Positions 16,719-24,974 of a stretch of DNA of 64,000 bases are shown here, one piece after another. Position 1 is the stretch's first letter. Each line of letters begins with the position of its first letter. Source of the stretch: Micromonospora phaseoli (GTDB lineage Bacteria; Actinomycetota; Actinomycetes; Mycobacteriales; Micromonosporaceae); NCBI RefSeq assembly GCF_900109115.1, contig NZ_FNYV01000002.1, positions 734,713 to 798,712 of the forward strand, in the 5' to 3' direction. The translations under genes and the position numbers were made by a program. A model generated the notes under the pieces. It made no database searches and was not told where the DNA came from. It saw only the letters and a program-made list of their open reading frames with translations.

Positions 16719-17632
16719 GACCGCACCTGCGCAGCACCGTCGCGGACGCGCTGGTCGCCGTAGTGGCGCAGTAGCAACTGCTCCAGCGTCGGCGGCCGGA
16801 CGGTCAGCCCCTGCACCCCGAGTTCACCCAGCTCGCGGACCACGGCCGCGAGCTGGTCGCCGTCGACCTCGAAGCGGACGTGGCCGTCCTGCGTGTGCAG
16901 CCCGTGCACGCCGGCCAGGCCGGCGAGATTGTCGGCCGGTCGGTCGGTCACGGCGTCCACCGAGGTACGGGTGAGGTGACGCAGCTCGGTCAGCGAGCCG
17001 GTCTCCACGATCTGCCCCTGCCGAATGATCGAGATCTGGTCGGCGAGCACCTCGACCTGGGCGAGGATGTGGCTGGAGAGCAGGACGGTCCGCCCGGCGT
17101 CCTTGGCCTGGCGGATGCACTCCTGGAACACCGCCTCCATCAGCGGGTCCAGCCCGGCCGTGGGCTCGTCGAGCAGGAGCAGCTCCACGTCGCTGGCCAG
17201 GGCCGCGATCAGGGCCACCTTCTGCCGGTTGCCCTTGGAGTAGGTGCGGCCCTTCTTGCTCGGGTCCAGGTCGAAACGCTGGCAAAGCTCGTCGCGGCGG
17301 ACCGGGTCGGTGCCGCCACGCAGCCGGGCGAACAGGTCGATCGCCTCCCCGCCGGTGAGGTTGGGCCACAGTTCGACGTCGCCGGGCACGTAGGCGAGTC
17401 GGCGGTGCAGGGTCACCGCGTCGGCCCAGGGGTCGCCGCCGAGCATCCGGGCCTGACCGGCGTCGGCGCGCAGCAGCCCGAGCAGGATCCGGATGGTGGT
17501 CGACTTGCCGGCGCCGTTGGGGCCGAGGAAGCCGTGCACGGTGCCGGTCTCGACCCGCAGGTCGAGACCGTCCAGCGCCTTGACCCGCCCGAAGGACTTG
17601 TCGATGTGTTGGATGTCGATGGCAGCAGTCAT
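16715..17632 (-). CDS. ABC exporter ATP-binding subunit
   Basis: A 305-aa DrrA-like ATPase that drives the overlapping permease. Walker A is GPNGAGKST (about 37-45), Walker B is [12 protein letters not shown], and the switch is [11 protein letters not shown]. The signature segment reads YSKGNRQKV, so the usual SGG has become SKG, which is seen in this exporter subfamily. The C-terminal 80 residues form the extra domain typical of drug-export ATPases. Its ATG is preceded by a GAGG element about 10 nt upstream. Confidence 0.92.
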   Translation of the reverse strand: MTAAIDIQHIDKSFGRVKALDGLDLRVETGTVHGFLGPNGAGKSTTIRILLGLLRADAGQARMLGGDPWADAVTLHRRLAYVPGDVELWPNLTGGEAIDLFARLRGGTDPVRRDELCQRFDLDPSKKGRTYSKGNRQKVALIAALASDVELLLLDEPTAGLDPLMEAVFQECIRQAKDAGRTVLLSSHILAQVEVLADQISIIRQGQIVETGSLTELRHLTRTSVDAVTDRPADNLAGLAGVHGLHTQDGHVRFEVDGDQLAAVVRELGELGVQGLTVRPPTLEQLLLRHYGDQRVRDGAAQVRS

Positions 17633-17769
17633 GGTCGTTGACCTCGTTCGAGGAAGCCCAGGGCAGCCTGGGGTCCGGTGTGGTCGATCGCGGCGGGTAC
17701 GCAGGAGGTCCGCATGCTTCGCCGTTCACGTGATTCGCGGTGTGGTTCGCGTGTTCCTGGATGAAGAGG

Positions 17770-17785
17770 CCACGCGGGAGCGTGG
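17770..17785. terminator. Short hairpin after tetR
   Basis: CCACGC-ggga-GCGTGG lies immediately downstream of the TetR gene stop (17789, minus strand). The 6-bp stem is a weak terminator candidate separating the regulator from the exporter genes. Confidence 0.4.
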
Positions 17786-17788
17786 TGG

Positions 17789-18478
17789 CTAGCCCGCAGT
17801 GCGGTCCGGGTCGCCGGCCGGCGGCGGATCCGGTACGTACATCAGGTATTCGTCGAGCATCGACCGGTCGACGAGCAGCCCCTCGGTGAACAGCTCCAGC
17901 GCGGGCAGCGCGAGTTCCTCGACGTACCGGCGGAACAGGGCGGCGAACTCCTCAGCGGGCACGTCCGCGCCGTGCAGGGTGAACCAGAGCAGCATGCTGC
18001 CGGTGGCCTGGTAGGCCAGGTAACGGGTGCGGGCCGGGCGGTTGCGGCTGGGCCGGACCACCCCGGCGGCCTCCCCCGCGGACAGGTACGCCTCAGCGTC
18101 GGTGATCATGTGCTCGACCAGCTTGAGCGCCAGCTCCCCGCCGGCCTGCATGCTGCGCAGCAGGTACTGCACCATCGGCGCGTACTGCTCGACCCCGGCC
18201 ATCTGGGCCAGCAGCATCGCCGCCGTGCCGTCGGTCAGCGCCTTGGTCTTCTCCTGGCGCATGATCTCCAGCACGCGCTCGTCGCAGGCGCGACGCAGCC
18301 CGGCCTTCGAGCCGAAGTGGTGGATGACCAGACCGGCGGTCACCCCGGCGTCGGCGGCGACGGTGCGCAGCCCGGCGCGGAAGCCGTCGCGGGCGAACCG
18401 CCGGATGGCAGCGTCGCGGATCCGGTCGGCGGTGGCGAACTCGCCACCGCTCCCCGATCCCACGCCCATCGACGTCAC
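17789..18478 (-). CDS. TetR family transcriptional regulator
   Basis: A 229-aa repressor. The N-terminal HTH (about 15-60: ADRIRDAAIRRFARDGF, TVAADAGVTAGLVIHHFGSKAGL) is canonical, with the recognition helix ending HHFGSKAG. The C-terminal ligand domain contains no diagnostic motif. It precedes the ABC exporter on the same strand (156 bp gap), so it is likely to repress the exporter and itself and to respond to the exported compound. Start: GTG 18478; an ATG three codons in (18469) is the alternative. Confidence 0.9.
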   Translation of the reverse strand: MTSMGVGSGSGGEFATADRIRDAAIRRFARDGFRAGLRTVAADAGVTAGLVIHHFGSKAGLRRACDERVLEIMRQEKTKALTDGTAAMLLAQMAGVEQYAPMVQYLLRSMQAGGELALKLVEHMITDAEAYLSAGEAAGVVRPSRNRPARTRYLAYQATGSMLLWFTLHGADVPAEEFAALFRRYVEELALPALELFTEGLLVDRSMLDEYLMYVPDPPPAGDPDRTAG

Positions 18479-18487
18479 GACACCAGA

Positions 18488-18503
18488 TTAAACACTCGTT
18501 CAA
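18488..18503. promoter_or_regulatory. Candidate TetR operator
   Basis: TTAAAC-ACTC-GTTCAA is an inverted repeat with one mismatch, an AT-rich island in very GC-rich DNA, ending 10 nt before the tetR start. Size and position fit autoregulation by the TetR protein. Confidence 0.6.
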
Positions 18504-18715
18504 CCGCTCGGCAAGGCCCGTCCGCCCCGACCTGCGGGGTCGGCCGGCAACGGGAACGTGACTTCGCTCACCATCAGCGACCGCGAGGGTTCCGACCTGC
18601 CCGGACGCGTCGACCTGCGGACCCCGTACGGGATCGGGCCGTCCGAGTAAACCTTCCGGGCCCGGCTGGCTGTATTCGGGTGTCGATGTCGGTAGGCGGA
18701 GAAAGGACGCGGTAC

Positions 18716-18940
18716 ATGGTGGACACTGTCGTATTGGTGATTGTGGTGGTGGGTGCCCGGCTGGCCTACTCGCTGGTGTCGCTCTACACCTGGCCGGCGA
18801 GGGCCCGCGCACGGGCGGAGAACATGGCCGTCCTGCTGTGGGTGGCCGGACCGGGCGGGGTGGTGGAGACCACCGGGCCGGACGGAGCGGTGATCGTGCG
18901 AAGGGCGCCAGTCCTACCGGCATCGGAGGTCGGCCGATGA
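18716..18940 (+). CDS. Small membrane-anchored protein upstream of sigma factor
   Basis: A 74-aa protein with one N-terminal membrane segment (VVLVIVVVGARLAYSLVSLYTW, split by an Arg) followed by a short basic, then soluble tail. No family recognised. A strong SD (GGAGAAAGGA) lies 9-10 nt before the ATG, and its stop overlaps the ATG of the ECF sigma gene (ATGA). Co-translation with a sigma factor suggests a regulatory or signalling role, perhaps as a minimal membrane anchor; this is inference. Confidence 0.65.
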   Translation: MVDTVVLVIVVVGARLAYSLVSLYTWPARARARAENMAVLLWVAGPGGVVETTGPDGAVIVRRAPVLPASEVGR

Positions 18941-19644
18941 ACGCCGAGCCGGTCGGGCGGCAGCGCGACTTCACGACGTTCTTCGCATGTACCTACTCCT
19001 CCACTTTGGCGCAAGCGATCATGTTGTGCGGCGACCGGGCGGACGCCGAGGACGCGACGCAGGAGGCGTTCGTCGAGGCGTACCGGGTGTGGGACCGGAT
19101 CGCCGCCTACGACACGCCCGAGGCGTGGACTCGCCGGGTCATGGTCCAGCGCCTGTGGAAGGCGTACCGCAAGCGCAAGGCCGGCCAGCAGCGGCTGCTC
19201 CACCTGCCCGTACCGGTGCAGGCGGGCCCGGAGCAGACCGCGGAGGCGCGCGAGGTGCTCCGCCTGCTCGCCACGCTGCCGCCCCGCCAGCGAATCACGC
19301 TGGTGCTGTTCTGCCTGGAAGGCCGGTCGCAGCAGGAGATCGCAACAACGTTGCGGATGAGCCGCGGCGGGGTGGCCGCCAACGTGGCCAAGGCGCGTCA
19401 GACGCTGAGGGAGGCGCTGGGGATGGCGGCCGACGAGGTGAACGGACGAGCGCCGCTGGTGGCCGGGATGAGCGCGGTATGGCGGGGCCGGTTCGAGGCG
19501 CAGCGGATCGGTGCGGGCCAGGACCAGCTGGTCCGGGTGTTGCTCGACACGCAGGCATGGCTGCGGGCGGCCGTCGAGGCCGATCCGCAGGCGCTGGAGC
19601 GGGCCCGCGCTGCTCTGGCCCAGCGACTGGCGGAGGACGGGTGA
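18937..19644 (+). CDS. ECF RNA polymerase sigma factor
   Basis: A 235-aa extracytoplasmic-function sigma factor. Region 2 spans about residues 8-75 (FTTFFACTYSSTLAQAIMLCGD, EDATQEAFVEAYRVWDRI) and region 4 about 105-155 (LPPRQRITLVLFCLEGRSQQEIATTLRMS). A further 75-residue helical tail follows region 4, longer than usual and possibly regulatory. No anti-sigma factor is adjacent; instead the gene is coupled upstream to a small membrane protein (ATGA) and downstream to an M48 membrane protease (GTGA). Confidence 0.9.
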   Translation: MNAEPVGRQRDFTTFFACTYSSTLAQAIMLCGDRADAEDATQEAFVEAYRVWDRIAAYDTPEAWTRRVMVQRLWKAYRKRKAGQQRLLHLPVPVQAGPEQTAEAREVLRLLATLPPRQRITLVLFCLEGRSQQEIATTLRMSRGGVAANVAKARQTLREALGMAADEVNGRAPLVAGMSAVWRGRFEAQRIGAGQDQLVRVLLDTQAWLRAAVEADPQALERARAALAQRLAEDG

Positions 19645-21734
19645 GCGGCGGCGGCCGCCCGGCGGAGCACCACAGCCGCGCCTGGAAGCCAGGTCCGGCA
19701 GGCGCGCTGCTGGCCTGGCTCCGGGGGGTGCTCGCGGTCGCGCTGCTCGCCGGGGTGTACGTGTTGGCGTTCATCCTCGTCACGGTGAACACGGCGCTCG
19801 TCGCGCTCGCCCTCTGGGCCGCGTTCGCCTCGCCGACCAGCGGCGGCAACTGGTCGCTCGTGGTCGGTGGCAGTATCTCGGCCGTCTTCGCACTGCTCTA
19901 CGGGGTCGCGTCGGTCAGCCGGGTGGAGGAGCCACCACCCGGCGCGGTTCTCGTGCCCCGCCGCGAGGCTCCCGCGCTGTGGCGGCTGATCGAGGAGTTG
20001 GCCGGCCAGTTGGACACCCGGCCGCCGACCCGCATCTACCTCACCCCCGAGGTCAACGCGGCGGTGTCGGAGGAAGCCCGGATGCTCGGCTTCGCCGTCG
20101 GCGAGCGGACCATGTACCTCGGTGTGCCGTTGCTGACCCAGCTGACACCGGCGGAACTGCGGGCGGTGCTCTGCCACGAGTTCGGTCACTACGCCGGCCG
20201 GCACACCCGGTTCGGTGCGGTCACCTACCGCGGCGCGGCATCGCTGCACTCCGCGCTCTTCCGGCTGCGGATGACAGTGCAGTCGGGGCAGGGTATGACC
20301 GGGTACGCCTGGTTCTACCAGGCGGTGGTCGGCGCGTACACCAAGATCTTTTTGTGGGTCTCGCTCGCGGTGCGCCGCCGCCAGGAGCTGGAGGCCGATG
20401 CCCGCGCGGCCGCCATGGTCGGACCGGCCGTGACGGCCGAGGCGCTACGCAGGGTCCACGCGCTCGGGCACGCCTGGACCGGGTACCTCGACATGTTCGT
20501 ACGTCCGGTGCAGCGGCTCGGCTTCGTGCCGGAGGATCTGTTCGGGACGTTCACCGTCATGCTGGACGATCCGTTGGTCCGGGAACGGCTGGCGGACCTG
20601 CGGGCGCACCCGGTCGAGACGAACCGCTCCTGGCTGGACTCCCACCCACCGCTGGCCCACCGACTGCAGATGATCGAGACGCAGCCCGCAGGCGACGCCG
20701 ACACTGCCGAGGAGGGGCCGCTGCTGGCTGACCGGGCGCCGGTGCTGCGCGTACAGCGGAAGATGTTCGCGCAGGCAACGAGCCGGCCGACCGGGTTGCC
20801 GCAGGCCACCTGGGCCGACGCCGCCGCCGAGGCGTTCGCGGTCGAGCTCGCGAGCCTGCTGCTGGAGGCCGCGCGGGGCACCTCGGTGTCCGCGCGACCC
20901 ACCCTCGACACGGTCCTCGATCTGCTGGAACAGGGCAGGCAGGCCGAGCTGGCCCGCCGGCTGACCGACGCACCCGAGCCCGAACAGCAGCTCGCCGAGG
21001 CGCTGTACGCGCTGGTCGGCCAGGCGCTGGCCGGTGCCGGACGGGCGCAGTGGGTGCTCAGCTGGACCAAGGGCTACCTCCTGGTCGCGAGCGAGGAGAC
21101 CGGCCAGGAGCTGGAGGAGCTGGTGGCCGCCGCCGCCCGCAACGGTTCGGCCGTGCGCGCGCTCCGCCGGGACCTGGCGGACCGCGGGGTGGACGTCCGA
21201 GCCCCGGTGCCGCTGCTGCTGCGGACCGTGTCGGCCCCGGCCGGGCGGACCACCGGCGTGGACATCGCCGCCGGACTGCCGGACTTCGTCGCCGAGGAGG
21301 TCGCACGGCAGCGTGCCGTCCGCAATTTCACGGTGGTGGTGCTGGTGGTCCTCGGTGGAGCATGGGGGATCGCGCTGATCGGGTCGGACGGCTCGGAGCG
21401 CTACCCGCCGACCGCCGCCAACATTCCGGGCAACTGGCCGAGCTCGCCCAGGCCGACGGCGTGGACTCCGCTGCTGCCCACCGACGCGCCACCCGTCCCG
21501 TCCTGGCCGCAGCCCCTCCCCTCGCTTGTGCTGCCGTCCATTCTCCTGCGCTACGACACGGTCGTGGTCAGGCGCGGCGACACCCTCAGCGAGATCGCCT
21601 GTGAGCACCACACCACGGTGAAGAAACTGCAGGAGATCAACGACATGGGCAAGCGGACCGCCCTCAATGCCGGCCAGCGCCTCCTGGTGCCGGCCGGGCT
21701 GGGCCCCGGCGTGGTCGATCTGTCCTGCAAGTGA
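19641..21734 (+). CDS. Membrane M48 metalloprotease with C-terminal LysM domain
   Basis: A 697-aa protein. Two or three membrane segments lie at about 22-65 and 71-92. The M48 zinc site is HEFGH at 179-183 with a downstream ligand region ELEADARAA. A long helical region follows (about 350-560), then a membrane segment near 570-590 (NFTVVVLVVLGGAWGIALIG), a Pro-rich spacer, and a LysM domain at about 635-690 (VVRRGDTLSEIA, LNAGQRLLVPAG). It probably cleaves membrane proteins while anchored to peptidoglycan. GTG 19641 overlaps the sigma factor stop, so sigma factor and protease are made together; cleavage of a regulator in the sigma pathway is a plausible role (inference). Confidence 0.85.
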   Translation: MSGGGRPAEHHSRAWKPGPAGALLAWLRGVLAVALLAGVYVLAFILVTVNTALVALALWAAFASPTSGGNWSLVVGGSISAVFALLYGVASVSRVEEPPPGAVLVPRREAPALWRLIEELAGQLDTRPPTRIYLTPEVNAAVSEEARMLGFAVGERTMYLGVPLLTQLTPAELRAVLCHEFGHYAGRHTRFGAVTYRGAASLHSALFRLRMTVQSGQGMTGYAWFYQAVVGAYTKIFLWVSLAVRRRQELEADARAAAMVGPAVTAEALRRVHALGHAWTGYLDMFVRPVQRLGFVPEDLFGTFTVMLDDPLVRERLADLRAHPVETNRSWLDSHPPLAHRLQMIETQPAGDADTAEEGPLLADRAPVLRVQRKMFAQATSRPTGLPQATWADAAAEAFAVELASLLLEAARGTSVSARPTLDTVLDLLEQGRQAELARRLTDAPEPEQQLAEALYALVGQALAGAGRAQWVLSWTKGYLLVASEETGQELEELVAAAARNGSAVRALRRDLADRGVDVRAPVPLLLRTVSAPAGRTTGVDIAAGLPDFVAEEVARQRAVRNFTVVVLVVLGGAWGIALIGSDGSERYPPTAANIPGNWPSSPRPTAWTPLLPTDAPPVPSWPQPLPSLVLPSILLRYDTVVVRRGDTLSEIACEHHTTVKKLQEINDMGKRTALNAGQRLLVPAGLGPGVVDLSCK

Positions 21735-21776
21735 ACCCCGGACCGCACGGTGCGATCCCCGTCGCCACCGCCACCA

Positions 21777-22241
21777 TCACTGGGGCTTTCCCTGCCACCA
21801 GGCGAACCGGTCGCTGCGCCGCCACGAGTAGCCAGCCTGGTATGCCGAGAACGGGTCGTGGTACGCCTGCGATCCGGCGGTCCGGCGCGACCGCCCCTCG
21901 CTGCTCGGCCCGGCGCCCTGCGCCCACTCGAACGGATCCGCGGCGCCCGGCGCCCACTCGAACGGATCGGCGGCGCCCTGCTCCGGGCCGGGCGGCGGCT
22001 CGGACCGGCCCGGCGCCGTATCCGCACTGCGCCGCCGCCGGTCGTGCGCGCTCCGCCGACCCGGGTTGAGCAACGTCTCCCGGGCGCGGCACAGCAGCCG
22101 GAAGGCGTGGGCGTCGCCGCCCCGGTCGGGATGGTGGACGAGCGCCTGCAGGCGGAACGCGCGGAGGATCTCGGCCTCGGTGGCGTCGGCCGCCACGCCC
22201 AGCACCGTGTAGAAATCCGGCTCGTCCGGGGAGCGTCTCAT
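21777..22241 (-). CDS. J-domain (DnaJ-like) protein
   Basis: A 154-aa protein with an N-terminal J domain (about 8-65: DFYTVLGVAADATEAEILRAFR, HPD at 37-39 followed by RGGDAHAF). The HPD triad needed to stimulate DnaK ATPase is intact. The tail is disordered, rich in Arg, Ser, Gly and Trp, and contains a ten-residue tandem repeat (ADPFEWAPGA, ADPFEWAQGA). It lacks the zinc finger and substrate-binding domains of DnaJ, so it is a specialised co-chaperone. Its ATG overlaps the stop of the 260-aa gene, which points to a functional pair. Confidence 0.85.
   Translation of the reverse strand: MRRSPDEPDFYTVLGVAADATEAEILRAFRLQALVHHPDRGGDAHAFRLLCRARETLLNPGRRSAHDRRRRSADTAPGRSEPPPGPEQGAADPFEWAPGAADPFEWAQGAGPSSEGRSRRTAGSQAYHDPFSAYQAGYSWRRSDRFAWWQGKPQ
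21921..21978. repeat. Two-copy 30-bp tandem repeat in J-domain gene
   Basis: The unit cgcccactcgaacggatc plus gcggcgccc occurs at 21921-21948 and 21951-21978 (period 30, one mismatch), encoding the duplicated ADPFEWA motif of the tail. Confidence 0.8.
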
Positions 22242-23020
22242 CGTCCGGCGACCTCGGCCTGCCGGCAGATCAGCCGCCACGAGGCCCGGTGCACCGGCCC
22301 GGACAGCCCGATGCCGTGGCCGGACACGAACGTCACCCACCTGCGTCCGGCGAGGTAGGCCCAGACGTCCAGCTCGTTGCTGCCGCCATGGTAGTAACGA
22401 TCGCTCTCGTCGAGCACGTCACCATTGACGAACGGCCACTGCAGTCGCGCCTGCGCCTCCGCCGGCAGGTTGCCGAGCAGGTCGCGCAGTTGCCGGGGCA
22501 ACGGCACCTCTCCCACTGCCGAGGGTGCCGAGTGGCCCGCCGGCAGCTCCGGACGCCCGGCCACCCGCCGCGTGGGCTTCTGCACGACGACCGCGTGTCG
22601 CAGCGACGACGGCACGAACGGGACGACGGTGATCAGCTGCGCTGGCCCGCCCCGATCGTTGACGGTCGGCTTGGCGACGGCGAGCCCCCGCGCGCCGAAC
22701 ACGACCGCGTACGGGCGCCGCACGTCGGTGTGGTGGCAGTCCGCCCACCACTCGACCACCGGGCCGACCCTGGCCACCATCCGATCGCGCACCTGCTCAC
22801 CGAGCTGCTGCCACCAGTGGTCGCGTCCAGGCCGGTCGACCAAGCCCAGCGTCCCGGCGTCGTGGACGGGAGTGGGAACCCCGGCGACCCGACTCGGCAC
22901 CGGCTCGGCGCCGGCCCGGCCGACGAGCGGGCCGGGCGCCGTCCGGGACGCTGGCCGGCCAGCAGATCGAGGATCTGGCACGGGTAGGTGATTCGACGCC
23001 ACGGCCGCCTCCCCGATCAC
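22238..23020 (-). CDS. Unknown protein coupled to J-domain protein
   Basis: A 260-aa soluble protein with no family I recognise. The N-terminal 60 residues are Pro/Ala-rich and probably disordered, so a later start is possible. The rest looks globular: WWQQLGEQVRDRMVARVGP, WWADCHHTDVRRPYAVVFG, VVPFVPSSLRHAVVVQKP, and a conserved-looking end YYHGGSNELDVWAYLAGRRW. It overlaps the J-domain gene by four bases, so it may be its client or may form a complex with it (inference). Confidence 0.7.
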   Translation of the reverse strand: MIGEAAVASNHLPVPDPRSAGRPASRTAPGPLVGRAGAEPVPSRVAGVPTPVHDAGTLGLVDRPGRDHWWQQLGEQVRDRMVARVGPVVEWWADCHHTDVRRPYAVVFGARGLAVAKPTVNDRGGPAQLITVVPFVPSSLRHAVVVQKPTRRVAGRPELPAGHSAPSAVGEVPLPRQLRDLLGNLPAEAQARLQWPFVNGDVLDESDRYYHGGSNELDVWAYLAGRRWVTFVSGHGIGLSGPVHRASWRLICRQAEVAGR

Positions 23021-23129
23021 ACAGCGTCAGTACCGTCCACCTTACCGCCGTCGTGCCCGCCTCCGGTCCCCCTGCACCGCCGCGTTCTGTCCCAGGTGCG
23101 CCCGGCCAGCCGCACCCGCCAGGTACCCC

Positions 23130-24767
23130 TCACTCGGTCTCGGGCGCGGGAATCTCCCGCAGGTCGCCGGCGTCGAGGCGCAGCCACCGCCGCACATCGA
23201 CGTCGTGCAGGAAGTGTTCGTCGTGGCTGACCACCACGAACGCGCCCCGGTAGGCGTTCAGCGCGTTCTCCAACTGGCCCACGCTGACCAGGTCCAGGTT
23301 GTTGGTGGGCTCGTCGAGCAGCAGCAGGTGCGGCGCCGGCTGGGCGTACAGGACGCAGGCGAGGGTGGCGCGCAGGCGCTCCCCACCGGAGAGGACGCCC
23401 ACCGGCAGGTGGGCGCGGGCGCCCCGGAACAGGAACCGGGCCAGCAGGTTCATCCGCTCCGACTGCGGGCGGTCCGGGGCGTACGCGGTGAGGTTCTCCG
23501 CCACCGTGCGGTCCTCGTCGAGCAGGTCCAGCCGCTGCGACAGGTACGCCACCCGACCGTCGGCCCGACGCACCTGCCCGCCCTCGGGTTCCAGTTCGCC
23601 GAGCAGCAGCCGCAGCAGGGTGGACTTGCCGGCCCCGTTGGGCCCGGTCAGCGCGATTCGTTCCGGCCCCCGGATGGTCAGGTCGACACCGTCTCCGGCG
23701 AACAACGCCCGGTTGCCGTGCCGCACCTGCATCCGGTCTCCCTCGACCAGGGTCCGGCCGGCGGGCACGTCGGTCTCCGGCAGGTCCAACGTCAGCGCCT
23801 GGTCCTCCCGCAACGCCCGGCTGGCCTCGTCGAGGCGGCCCTGCGCGTCGCCGACCCGGCTGGCGTGTGCCTGCTGGGCCCGGCCGGCCGACTCCTGCGC
23901 GCTGCGCTTGAGTCCACCGGCGACGATCCGGGCCAGACCGGCGTTGCCGAGGTTACGGGCGGCGTTGCCGGCGCGACGCTCGGCCCGCTCACGAGCCTGC
24001 TGCATCTCCCGCTTCTCCCGCTTGACCTCCAACTCGGCGCTGCGCACGTTGCGCTCTGCGAGGTCCCGGGCCGCCCGCGCCGCCTCGGCGTACGCGGTGA
24101 AGCTCCCGCCGTACAGGCGCAACTGCCCGCCGTCGAGCTCGGCGATCCGGTCCATCCGATCCAGCAGCATCCGGTCATGGCTGACCAGCAGCAAACAGCC
24201 CGACCAGTCCTCCAGGACCGCGTACAGCCGGTGCCGGGCGTCGATGTCCAGGTTGTTGGTCGGTTCGTCGAGCAGCAGCACGTCGGGGCGTCGGAGCAGC
24301 TGCGCGGCCAGGCCGAGAGAGACCACCTGCCCGCCGCTGAGGGTGTGCAGGCGACGGTCCAGGGCCACCTCGCCCAGACCGAGCCGGTCGAGTTCGGCGC
24401 GGCTGCGCTCCTCGACGTCCCAGTCGTCGCCGACCGCGGCGAAGTTCTCCTCGCTGGCATCGCCGGCCTCGATCGCCCGCAGCGCCGCCAACGCCGGGGC
24501 GACGCCCAGCACCTCGGCCACGGTCAGCTCCCCGGCCAGCGGGAGGTTCTGCGGCAGGTAGCCGAGCACACCCTCGACGCTCACCCCACCGCCGGTCGGG
24601 GTCAGCTCACCGGCGATCAGCCGCAGCAGCGTGGACTTGCCGGCGCCGTTCGGCGCGACCAGACCGGTCCGGCCCGGCGGCACGGTGAAGGACAGGTCCC
24701 GGAACACCGGAGTGTCGTCGGGCCAGGAAAAGGACAGGTTGGTACAGACGACGCAAACGTCAGACAT
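23130..24767 (-). CDS. ABC-F ATPase, antibiotic-resistance type
   Basis: A 545-aa soluble twin-ATPase of the ABC-F family, which act on the ribosome rather than in membranes. Both cassettes are intact: Walker [10 protein letters not shown] and GPNGAGKST, signatures LSGGQVVSLG and LSGGERLRAT, and LLLDEPTNNLD in each half. Between them (about 235-320) is an Arg/Glu-rich helical linker (REKREMQQARERAERRAGN), the part that reaches the peptidyl transferase centre. The length matches actinomycete macrolide/lincosamide resistance ABC-Fs (TlrC, LmrC class) of about 550 aa. A ten-codon ORF with its own SD lies in the leader, suggesting antibiotic-induced attenuation. Confidence 0.9.
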   Translation of the reverse strand: MSDVCVVCTNLSFSWPDDTPVFRDLSFTVPPGRTGLVAPNGAGKSTLLRLIAGELTPTGGGVSVEGVLGYLPQNLPLAGELTVAEVLGVAPALAALRAIEAGDASEENFAAVGDDWDVEERSRAELDRLGLGEVALDRRLHTLSGGQVVSLGLAAQLLRRPDVLLLDEPTNNLDIDARHRLYAVLEDWSGCLLLVSHDRMLLDRMDRIAELDGGQLRLYGGSFTAYAEAARAARDLAERNVRSAELEVKREKREMQQARERAERRAGNAARNLGNAGLARIVAGGLKRSAQESAGRAQQAHASRVGDAQGRLDEASRALREDQALTLDLPETDVPAGRTLVEGDRMQVRHGNRALFAGDGVDLTIRGPERIALTGPNGAGKSTLLRLLLGELEPEGGQVRRADGRVAYLSQRLDLLDEDRTVAENLTAYAPDRPQSERMNLLARFLFRGARAHLPVGVLSGGERLRATLACVLYAQPAPHLLLLDEPTNNLDLVSVGQLENALNAYRGAFVVVSHDEHFLHDVDVRRWLRLDAGDLREIPAPETE

Positions 24768-24842
24768 CGCAGGAGACCTCGGGAAGGATGCCGGGAACGC
24801 GATCGGCGCCCCGGACAGGCAGACAGGGCCACGACAGGACAG

Positions 24843-24875
24843 GCCGCCGGACGGGCGGCGGGGCGGCTCACCCCG
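24843..24875 (-). promoter_or_regulatory. Hairpins after the leader ORF of the ABC-F gene
   Basis: Reading the minus strand, CGGGG at the end of the leader ORF can pair with CCCCG (24875-24871 with 24863-24859, 7-nt loop), and GCCGCC with GGCGGC (24859-24854 with 24848-24843, 5-nt loop). A ribosome stalled on the leader ORF would mask the first arm. This is the architecture expected of translational or transcriptional attenuation; folding was judged by eye. Confidence 0.45.
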
Positions 24876-24900
24876 AGATGTCGTCGTCCCCCGAAAGCAT
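24868..24900 (-). CDS. Ten-residue leader peptide upstream of ABC-F gene
   Basis: ATG 24900 to TGA 24868 encodes MLSGDDDISG. It is preceded by GAGGAG with 6 nt spacing (a consensus SD), better than most genes here, and ends about 100 nt before the ABC-F start. Inducible ribosome-protection and rRNA methyltransferase genes are commonly preceded by such leader peptides, on which drug-bound ribosomes stall. The function is inferred; the sequence itself shows only the SD, the ORF and adjacent hairpins. Confidence 0.6.
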   Translation of the reverse strand: MLSGDDDISG

Positions 24901-24974
24901 GTCGCGCTCCTCGTTCCCCCATCGCGCGGTTGATCCGTGCGAGCGCCCCCAGCGTAACAACTGCCCGCCGCGGT

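Noticed and set aside
15027..16763. A 578-codon plus-strand frame opposite the ABC permease
   Set aside because: Composition is His/Arg/Gln/Gly-rich without motifs, whereas the minus strand encodes clear membrane segments.
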